Assembly (NCBI GenBank): GCA_050259615.1
Contig: JBLNAZ010000024.1
Location: 1 to 39,268, forward strand
Source: JAAXKN01 sp050259615
GTDB taxonomy: Bacteria; Bacteroidota; Ignavibacteria; Ignavibacteriales; SURF-24
DNA: 39,268 nt
Direction: 5' to 3'
Below the pieces are notes generated by a model. That model was given only the letters and a program-made list of their open reading frames with translations. It made no database searches and was not told the DNA's origin. This document shows positions 15,231 through 22,149 of the stretch, piece after piece. The first letter of the stretch is position 1; every line of letters begins with the position of its first letter. A program made the position numbers and the translations under genes.

Positions 15231-16520
15231 ATGTCATATTTTTTCACATCTGAATCCGTATCAGAAGGACATCCGGATAAAGTGGCCGATGCCATCAGTG
15301 ACGGAGTATTGGATGCAATTTACAAAACTGATCCCAAGGCAAGAGTAGCCTGCGAGACTTTCGTTACAACAGGACTTGTACTTGTTGGAGGAGAGATAAC
15401 AACAAAGGCTTATATCGATATACAGGACGTGGTAAGAAAAACCGTGGAGAAAATAGGCTACACGAGTGCAGACTATAAGTTTGACAGCGAGAGCTGCTCA
15501 GTCCTGAATGCCATACACTCACAGTCGCCAGACATTGCAATGGGAGTGGATAAGGGAGGAGCCGGCGACCAGGGCATCATGTTCGGCTACGCATGCGACC
15601 AGACAGAGGAACTAATGCCTATGCCTATCGTGTATGCTCATAAGCTCGTACTTAAACTTGCCGAGATCAGAAAGCGCAACAACGGACTCATGCCTTACCT
15701 GAGGCCTGATGCCAAAAGCCAGGTTACAATTGAATATGACGAGATGAATAATCCCTTAAGAGTTGACGCTGTTGTAATCTCGACACAGCACGACGGCGAC
15801 GTATCACAGAAGAAGATTAAAGAAGACGTAATTGAACAGGTTATAAAGAAGGTCATACCATCTAAGTTCTTAGACAAAAAGACCAAGTACTTTGTAAACC
15901 CCACAGGACGCTTTGAAATCGGCGGTCCTCACGGAGACTCAGGTCTTACAGGACGCAAGATCATAGTTGACACATATGGCGGCTGGGCACCTCACGGAGG
16001 CGGAGCATTCTCAGGAAAAGATCCCTCGAAGGTAGACCGCAGCGCAACCTATGCAGCCCGCCACATTGCAAAGAACGTTGTTGCAAGCGGCCTTGCAAAA
16101 GAATGCCTCGTTCAGGTAGCATATGCAATAGGCGTAGCAGAGCCGGTTTCAATATTTGTTGAGACAAAGGGTACAGGAGTAATTTCTGACAAAGAGATCT
16201 CAAAGATGATCATGAAGGAAGTTGACCTTACACCTAAGGGGATCATTGAACGCCTGAAGCTTCGCAGACCAATTTATCAGAAGACAAGCGCCTACGGACA
16301 CTTTGGACGTAACGACAAGGACTTCACATGGGAGAAGCTGGACTTAGTACCAGCCTTTAAGAAGTACGTTCCAAAGCCAGCAAAAGCTGCAGTTAAAGCC
16401 GCAGCAGAAGCTAAGCCTGCTGTAAAAACAACCAAGGCCGTAAAGACCACTAAGGCGGTAAAAGCTGTAAAAACCACTAAAGCAGTAAAAGCTGCTGTTA
16501 AAACAGCTAAAAAGAAGTAA
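15231..16520 (+). CDS. metK: S-adenosylmethionine synthetase with basic C-terminal tail
   Basis: Makes SAM from methionine and ATP. The catalytic body (about 1-380) is complete: SESVSEGHPDKVAD with His14, GDQGIMFGYA, the P-loop-like GGPHGDSGLTGRKIIVDTYG and GGGAFSGKDPSKVDRS. Residues 380-429 are an added tail with almost nothing but Lys, Ala, Val and Thr, built from repeated KTTKAVK-type units and ending KTAKKK. Bacterial MetK is usually about 380-395 residues, so the tail is an extension, in frame and not a frameshift product. AGAAGGT precedes ATG 15231. ahcY starts 43 bases downstream and uses the product of SAM-dependent methylation, so the pair is a likely operon. No SAM riboswitch was recognised upstream. 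Confidence 0.97.
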   Translation: MSYFFTSESVSEGHPDKVADAISDGVLDAIYKTDPKARVACETFVTTGLVLVGGEITTKAYIDIQDVVRKTVEKIGYTSADYKFDSESCSVLNAIHSQSPDIAMGVDKGGAGDQGIMFGYACDQTEELMPMPIVYAHKLVLKLAEIRKRNNGLMPYLRPDAKSQVTIEYDEMNNPLRVDAVVISTQHDGDVSQKKIKEDVIEQVIKKVIPSKFLDKKTKYFVNPTGRFEIGGPHGDSGLTGRKIIVDTYGGWAPHGGGAFSGKDPSKVDRSATYAARHIAKNVVASGLAKECLVQVAYAIGVAEPVSIFVETKGTGVISDKEISKMIMKEVDLTPKGIIERLKLRRPIYQKTSAYGHFGRNDKDFTWEKLDLVPAFKKYVPKPAKAAVKAAAEAKPAVKTTKAVKTTKAVKAVKTTKAVKAAVKTAKKK

Positions 16521-16563
16521 AAAAGAAGTCTACTTTAAATAAAAGAAGAAGGGTGTGTGAAAA

Positions 16564-17883
16564 ATGGACGAAGTAGTAGAAAAACAGTACGTAAAATTTA
16601 AGGTAAAGGATATCTCACTTGCCGAATGGGGAAGAAAAGAGATTTCTCTTGCCGAGGCAGAAATGCCGGGCCTTATGGCATTAAGACGGGACCTTGGACC
16701 CAAGAAGCCCTTAAAAGGAGCCAGAATTGCCGGATGCCTTCATATGACAATCCAGACCGCAGTCTTAATTGAGACTTTAGTTGAGCTTGGAGCCGAGGTA
16801 ACGTGGTCATCATGCAACATATTCTCCACACAGGACCATGCAGCAGCAGCCATTGCAGCCTCAGGCATTTCGGTCTATGCATGGAAAGGCATGAATGCCG
16901 AGGAATTCGACTGGTGCATCGAGCAGACACTGTTCTTTGGAGAGGGAAGAAAACCCTTAAACATGATTTTGGATGACGGCGGCGATCTTACAAATATGGT
17001 CCTGGACAAGTACCCTGAACTCGTTAAGGAAATTAGGGGACTTTCTGAAGAGACAACAACAGGCGTCCACAGATTATATGACAGAGTGGAAAAAGGAACT
17101 CTTCCAATGCCGGCTATTAACGTCAACGACTCTGTTACAAAGAGCAAGTTCGACAACAAGTACGGATGCCGCGAAAGCCTTGTTGACGCTATTCGCCGTG
17201 CAACAGACCTCATGATGGCAGGCAAGGTTGCAGTTGTTGCAGGCTACGGAGATGTTGGTAAGGGATCGGCTCAGAGCTTAAGGAGTGCAGGAGTGCGTGT
17301 AATTGTAACTGAAATAGATCCCATATGCGCCCTTCAGGCAGCAATGGACGGCTATGAAGTTAAGAAGATGACAAACGCCATTCCAAGAGCAAACATTGTA
17401 GTTACCTGTACTGGCAATAAGTCTATTGTAAAGGAAGAGCACTTCCGCTTAATGAAGGATAAGACAGTTGTCTGCAACATAGGTCACTTCGATACAGAGA
17501 TCGATATGGCATGGCTTAATAAAACTTACGGACAGACTAAAGATACCATTAAGCCCCAGGTGGATAAGTACACAATTGAGGGTAAGGATATCATAGTCTT
17601 AGCCGAGGGTAGACTCGTAAACTTAGGCTGTGCAACAGGACACCCGTCTTTTGTAATGAGCAATTCATTTACCAATCAGTGCCTGGCTCAGCTTGAGCTC
17701 TGGAATAATTCAGATAAGTACGAGAACAAGGTTTACATGCTGCCTAAGCATTTAGATGAGAAAGTGGCCCGTCTGCACTTAGATCAGATAGGTGTTGAGC
17801 TTGATACACTCTCACAGGAGCAGGCAGAATACATTGGTGTTAAGGTTGAAGGCCCTTATAAGCCTGACTACTACCGCTATTAA
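16564..17883 (+). CDS. ahcY: Adenosylhomocysteinase
   Basis: Splits S-adenosylhomocysteine, the inhibitory by-product of methyl transfer, to adenosine and homocysteine, with bound NAD. The NAD-binding motif VVAGYGDVGKGSAQSL lies near residues 224-239. Substrate residues are seen in HMTIQTAVLIETL, SSCNIFSTQDHAAAA and NVNDSVTKSKFDN. The C-terminus ends KPDYYRY, the conserved segment with the Lys and Tyr that contact NAD of the neighbouring subunit. At 439 residues it is complete. AAGGGTG lies before ATG 16564. Together with metK and the distant metH it covers the methyl cycle. A strong terminator follows 26 bases after the stop. Confidence 0.98.
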   Translation: MDEVVEKQYVKFKVKDISLAEWGRKEISLAEAEMPGLMALRRDLGPKKPLKGARIAGCLHMTIQTAVLIETLVELGAEVTWSSCNIFSTQDHAAAAIAASGISVYAWKGMNAEEFDWCIEQTLFFGEGRKPLNMILDDGGDLTNMVLDKYPELVKEIRGLSEETTTGVHRLYDRVEKGTLPMPAINVNDSVTKSKFDNKYGCRESLVDAIRRATDLMMAGKVAVVAGYGDVGKGSAQSLRSAGVRVIVTEIDPICALQAAMDGYEVKKMTNAIPRANIVVTCTGNKSIVKEEHFRLMKDKTVVCNIGHFDTEIDMAWLNKTYGQTKDTIKPQVDKYTIEGKDIIVLAEGRLVNLGCATGHPSFVMSNSFTNQCLAQLELWNNSDKYENKVYMLPKHLDEKVARLHLDQIGVELDTLSQEQAEYIGVKVEGPYKPDYYRY

Positions 17884-17908
17884 TCTTAAATAGCATTTCA
17901 CACATTCT

Positions 17909-17948
17909 AAAAAGCCCGGACCCCCGATTAGGGGATTCCGGGCTTTTT
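17909..17948. terminator. Bidirectional terminator after ahcY
   Basis: AAAAAGCCCGG (17909-17919) pairs with CCGGGCTTTTT (17938-17948), with an inner CCCC/GGGG stem around a short loop. U-tracts result on both strands. It ends metK-ahcY and the convergent AmrS transcript. Confidence 0.93.
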
Positions 17949-17964
17949 GATTTCCTTTGCGTTT

Positions 17965-18007
17965 AACTTCGAACTTCGAACTTCGAACCCGTCCTCCTAT
18001 GGAGGAC
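17965..18007. repeat. Heptad array plus short palindrome
   Basis: Three exact units aacttcg (17965-17985) plus aac, the reverse complement of the aagttcg units at 34871-34912, are followed by a 7-bp palindrome GTCCTCC-TAT-GGAGGAC (17991-18007). They fill the gap between the terminator and the AmrS stop codon. There is no inverted arm of heptads here. Confidence 0.75.
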
Positions 18008-18015
18008 GTTAATTT

Positions 18016-19050
18016 TTAATTGCTTTCAAACACGCCTGCAACCTGTGTGCCGCAGTTATAGCACTTGCCATTCCGGAGCCTGTTTGATATTACGCTGTGC
18101 CAGTCGCGCTTAATTAAAGGGGTGTGGCAGTTGGGGCAGTATGTGGTCTGTCCTTCGGTGTTATGGACGTTCCCCACATAGCAGTACTTAATCCCTGCCT
18201 CTAATGCAATCCTTCTTGCCATCTCCAGCGTGGATGATGGAGTGCGGCTTTTATCTGTCATCCTGAAATCCGGATGAAATGCCGTAAAGTGATGAGGCAC
18301 CGAGTCGCCCAGGTTTTCCACAACCCAGCCCGTCATTCTCTTCAGCTCTTCTTCGGAATCGTTTTCTCCAGGAATAAGAAGAGTCGTGATCTCAAACCAT
18401 ACATCCGTTTCATTCTTAAGCCACACGAGCGTATCCAGCACTGGCTCCAGGTGAGAGTATGTAACCTTATGGTAAAAGTCTTCTGTAAAGCCTTTTAAGT
18501 CCACGTTTGCGGCGTCAATATATTTATAGACATCCTTACGGGCCTCCTTATCTATATATCCCGCCGTAACCATTACGGATTTCAGCCCCTCCTCGCGCGC
18601 AATCCTGGAGATATCTATTACATACTCGCCGAAGATTGTAGGGTCGTTATATGTATATGCTATTGAAGGAGCGCCGTACTGTTTGGCCGCCTGAACAACT
18701 TTTTCCGGGGAGGCTTCAAAGGAATTCTCGTCGTCGAGCCTTGCCTTGCTGATCGACCAGTTCTGGCAGAATTTGCACCCCAGGTTGCAGCCCGCTGTAC
18801 CGAAACTCAGTATGGAAGTCCCGGGCAGAAAGTGATTAAGGGGTTTTTTCTCTATCGGGTCGAGTCCGAATCCGGTGGGTCTTCCGTAGCCCAGGGAATA
18901 AAGCTCTCCTCCTATATTCTGCCGTATAAAACAGAAGCCTGCCTGGCCTTCGCCAAGCTTGCAGTAGCGGGGGCAGAGCGTGCAGAGAATTTTCCCGTCC
19001 ACAGTTTTTTCCCACCACCGGGCCAGTTTGAATTTTTCTTTCGTTTCCAT
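18016..19050 (-). CDS. amrS: AmmeMemoRadiSam-type radical SAM enzyme AmrS
   Basis: Radical SAM protein related to pyruvate formate-lyase activases. The 4Fe-4S site is Cys88-x3-Cys92-x2-Cys95 in GTAGCNLGCKFCQNW. An N-terminal cysteine cluster (Cys23, 26, 30, 40 in CTLCPRYCKLGEGQAGFC) is typical of AmrS. The C-terminus adds two CxxC pairs (YCPNCHTP and CYNCG), probably a zinc ribbon. Length 344 is normal. The genes usually found with it, AMMECR1 (amrA) and Memo (amrB), are not in the window. The reaction is not known with certainty for this family. There is no clear ribosome site; the start at 19050 is the first ATG and fits the alignment of the N-terminal cysteines. Confidence 0.9.
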   Translation of the reverse strand: METKEKFKLARWWEKTVDGKILCTLCPRYCKLGEGQAGFCFIRQNIGGELYSLGYGRPTGFGLDPIEKKPLNHFLPGTSILSFGTAGCNLGCKFCQNWSISKARLDDENSFEASPEKVVQAAKQYGAPSIAYTYNDPTIFGEYVIDISRIAREEGLKSVMVTAGYIDKEARKDVYKYIDAANVDLKGFTEDFYHKVTYSHLEPVLDTLVWLKNETDVWFEITTLLIPGENDSEEELKRMTGWVVENLGDSVPHHFTAFHPDFRMTDKSRTPSSTLEMARRIALEAGIKYCYVGNVHNTEGQTTYCPNCHTPLIKRDWHSVISNRLRNGKCYNCGTQVAGVFESN

Positions 19051-19159
19051 TATAATAATTTAAGTTTAAATATGTTTTACTTACCAAAAATTGCAAAATA
19101 ATTAAATGATAATAAATCCCATTTAATAGTAGCCGTTTGGGGAAGAATATTGCGGTATT

Positions 19160-19205
19160 AAAAATAAAAACACCCGTAAAGGAACAGTAGTTCCGCTTGC
19201 GGGTG
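19160..19205 (-). terminator. Terminator of the Lon-related protease gene
   Basis: On the minus strand CACCCG/CGGGTG (outer) and GGAAC/GTTCC (inner) make a hairpin at 19171-19205, followed by TTTTTATTTTT. It starts 35 bases after the protease stop and isolates it from amrS. Confidence 0.9.
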
Positions 19206-19239
19206 CTTCTTAAAATTCTGCGACAGGTGAAATTAAAGT

Positions 19240-21768
19240 TTATTTTTTCTTTTTTGTCTTTGACGATGCCGGCGCAGAATCTTTCTTTTTTTCCACTTTT
19301 ACCTGCGTCTGCCCGTTCTGCTTCAGGAGGCCGTTGGTGCCGTTTTTCTTGATTGCAGGCTTAATTTTGGCATACATTTCCTTGAGCTTCTTTTCCACGA
19401 GTCCGAAAACTGTATTCTGCTCAAAGTGGCCGCTTCTGTTGAGTTTTCCGGCCTTAACGCCCGTAAGTATTTCCACCGCCTCTTCTATTCTGGAAATGGC
19501 ATAAATGTGAAAAGCCTTATTTTTAACCGCTTCAATTATCTCATCCTTCAGCATCAGGTCCTTAACATTCTGTATGGGAATAATTACGCCCTGGCGTTTA
19601 TTAAGGCCGCGCCTTTTGCAGACGTCAAAGAACCCTTCGAGTTTTTCATTAACGCCGCCTATGGGCTGTATGTCGCCTTTCTGGTTTACAGAGCCTGTGA
19701 TGGCAATGGACTGTTTAATTGGGAGCTCCGAAAAAGTTGAAAGCAGGGCGCATATTTCTGCAGCCGAGGCGCTGTCGCCGTCAATGAGGCCGTAACCCTG
19801 CTCAAAGACCAGGCTTGCCGAGAAAGAAAGCGGTATTCTCTGGCCGAAAGTTTCCCTGAAATATCCCGAGGTTATAAGTACGCCTTTGTTATGCGTGCTG
19901 CCGCTGAGTCCTGCCTCACGTTCAACGTTAATGAGACTTCCCGTACCAAGTGAAACCGAAGCCGTAATTCTGGTCGGTTTACCGAATGAAAAATAATCCG
20001 AACCGTAAACCGCAAGCCCGTTCACCTGGCCTGTTCTTTCTCCTTCGGTATCAATCAGAATGCTTCCTTCTTCTATCATTTCAGAGATCTTGCATTCATA
20101 AAGGGCGTGGCGTTCGCGGCTGTTATTGTAAGCCTGATGCACATGATAATCACATACGATCGACTCTCCGTTATCCCTGGCCCAGAAGCTTGATTCTCTC
20201 AGCAGGTCGGCTATAAAAGAAAATCTTGTGGTCAGTTTTTCCTTCTGCCCGGCGTAGCGGGAGCTGTATTCTATTACGGCTGCGATGGCAGATTTGTCGA
20301 ACTCCATAAGCTTTTCATGTTCTATAAGCTTTTTTATTACGCCGGCATATTCAGCTAAATTATGGTCGGTTCTCTTCATCTCGTAATCAAAGTCGGCTTT
20401 GATCTTAAATATCTTCTTAAAATCATCCTCATATGCAGCCAGCATGGAATACATATACTGGTTCCCGATAAAAATTACTTTTGTATTGCATTCAATTGCC
20501 TCCGGCTTTAAGACCGTAGGGGAGAACTGGTAATTGCTGAAGAAGTCCTGTATTTCCAGCTTGCCGTACATCAGAACGCGCTTCAAAGTCTTCCAGACGC
20601 CCGGCTCCTGAAAGGCATCCATTGCGTTTAAGACCAGGTAGCCCCCGTTGGCCTTCAGGTATGAGCCCGCCTTGATTTTTGTAAAATCCGCATACCAGCC
20701 GCCGTGCCCGTCTGAAAACTTCTCAATTGTACCGAAAAGGTTATTGTAGGAAGGGGTGGTTTCAATAACAATCGGGCATTCATTGGTATGTGTGTTATCC
20801 AATATAATATTTACTTCATACTCTTTATAGTAGTCTATTAAAATTCCTTCAGGGGTTTCTTCCGTTTTAGGGTGAACGCCCTTGAACACATCAAGCGAAT
20901 TAAGTATGTTTGCCTCCACATCGTCCAGGTATTTACCAACCTTCTCTCCCTTGTATTTATCTTTTATGTTACTGATTGCGCCTTTTACAATCACGTTAAC
21001 GGTTTCTTTTTCCAGCTGCTGGAGCTTTTCCTGATAATCCTGGCTGAGCTTAAGCCCCTTTTTAAATACACTCTGGAGTTCCTCCTGGTAAAGGGCATAT
21101 TTGGTGGAAATTTCCAGGGCTTTTTCTTTATTGATTTTACCTTTGCGCACCTGTTCTTCCAGCTGCTGAATAAAAATGGGCTGGTTTTCAACTACCGGGA
21201 GCACCTCGGGCCGTGAAGCTTCCCCCACTTTTACCTGTCCCAGTGAAAAGTTCTCCTTCTTTAGCTTTTCCTCAAAGGAATTCATGAGCACCTGTTCCTG
21301 GCTGCTGAATTCAGAAAGAATTTTCTTCCTTTCGACTTTATAGGTTTCAGCTTCAAGTGCCTGCGGAATTTTATTCTGAAGGTACTGAATTGTGGAAGAA
21401 AGATCGTACTTGAATTTTGCCGCTTCTCCCGCCGGAAATACGAGAAGCAGGGGATTATCCTGATCCTCAAAATTGTTGACGTAGGCGTAATCGTTAAGAA
21501 CCGGGCACTTGGGCCTTATGGTTTCAAGCATCTGCTTAACCGTAGTTGCCTTGCCGGTTCCGGAGAGTCCGGTAATAAAAACATTATAGCCCGGGCTCCA
21601 GAGTTCCACGCCTATTTTCAGGGCTTTTAGGGCCCTTTCCTGCCCGATAATTTCATTTATCGGCGCAATCTCACCCGTGGAATCAAAGTTAAATACTTCG
21701 GGGCTGCATTTCAATTTTAGTTCTTCAGGTTTTAACTCCTTATGCCCATGGGATTTAACAGCTTTCAT
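19240..21768 (-). CDS. Lon-related AAA protease (YcbZ/LonB-like)
   Basis: 842-residue ATP-dependent protease-like protein. The Walker A motif GLSGTGKATT is at residues 67-76, near the N-terminus. A long coiled-coil/helical insert follows (about 100-310). The Lon-type proteolytic domain has the Ser-Lys dyad: Ser666 in DGDSASAAE and Lys709 in GGVNEKLEGF. The 43-residue spacing is the same as in E. coli Lon (Ser679/Lys722). This is the YcbZ-like family, distinct from classical Lon because it lacks the N-terminal Lon substrate domain. The last 35 residues are lysine-rich and disordered-looking, ending SSKTKKKK. The start at 21768 follows a weak AGGG site. Substrates are unknown. Confidence 0.9.
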   Translation of the reverse strand: MKAVKSHGHKELKPEELKLKCSPEVFNFDSTGEIAPINEIIGQERALKALKIGVELWSPGYNVFITGLSGTGKATTVKQMLETIRPKCPVLNDYAYVNNFEDQDNPLLLVFPAGEAAKFKYDLSSTIQYLQNKIPQALEAETYKVERKKILSEFSSQEQVLMNSFEEKLKKENFSLGQVKVGEASRPEVLPVVENQPIFIQQLEEQVRKGKINKEKALEISTKYALYQEELQSVFKKGLKLSQDYQEKLQQLEKETVNVIVKGAISNIKDKYKGEKVGKYLDDVEANILNSLDVFKGVHPKTEETPEGILIDYYKEYEVNIILDNTHTNECPIVIETTPSYNNLFGTIEKFSDGHGGWYADFTKIKAGSYLKANGGYLVLNAMDAFQEPGVWKTLKRVLMYGKLEIQDFFSNYQFSPTVLKPEAIECNTKVIFIGNQYMYSMLAAYEDDFKKIFKIKADFDYEMKRTDHNLAEYAGVIKKLIEHEKLMEFDKSAIAAVIEYSSRYAGQKEKLTTRFSFIADLLRESSFWARDNGESIVCDYHVHQAYNNSRERHALYECKISEMIEEGSILIDTEGERTGQVNGLAVYGSDYFSFGKPTRITASVSLGTGSLINVEREAGLSGSTHNKGVLITSGYFRETFGQRIPLSFSASLVFEQGYGLIDGDSASAAEICALLSTFSELPIKQSIAITGSVNQKGDIQPIGGVNEKLEGFFDVCKRRGLNKRQGVIIPIQNVKDLMLKDEIIEAVKNKAFHIYAISRIEEAVEILTGVKAGKLNRSGHFEQNTVFGLVEKKLKEMYAKIKPAIKKNGTNGLLKQNGQTQVKVEKKKDSAPASSKTKKKK

Positions 21769-22149
21769 CTTAGAACCCTATATGGTGAATGTATAAGATG
21801 AAAATAAGAAATTAAAAGAACAATTCCTGCAAAATTTCTGAAGCTGAAATTCAATGAAACATATGAAAGCTATGAAGTTAAAGAGTTTATGTTTTAACAA
21901 TTTTTATGTAAATAAAATATTTGCCACGCAGCAGATTTTGCTTGCTAAATGTCTTTGCGGAAATTAGATTTAGGGTAAGAAAAAATGCCCTAATGTTAAG
22001 CTAAAGTATAAGCCTCTGCTCACCGATGATTTGTAGTTATGTTTTCATTCTGTTCAGCCCGCACTCTCAGTTTTCTGGCAGTTCCTAAGTATTGCACGAA
22101 CATAATAAAGTCCAAATAATAAAGTTCATTCTTTTCATCCAGGGGGAAA
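21769..22149. other. Divergent intergenic region, 381 bases
   Basis: AT-rich gap between the Lon-related gene (-) and the T9SS protein gene (+), so it must hold promoters for both. I see a weak TTAGGG/CCCTAA inverted repeat (21970-21993) and a 37-codon ORF at 21854-21967 with no ribosome site and no recognised family. No promoter stands out and no gene can be supported. Confidence 0.5.

Noticed and set aside
16292..16477. Reverse-strand ORF over the metK tail
   Set aside because: It is produced by the repetitive Lys/Ala codons of metK and has no independent support.
21854..21967. 37-codon ORF starting MKHMKAMKLKSLCF, superficially like a small Cys-containing peptide precursor
   Set aside because: No ribosome site, no GG cleavage motif, and no modification or export gene nearby; best treated as chance.
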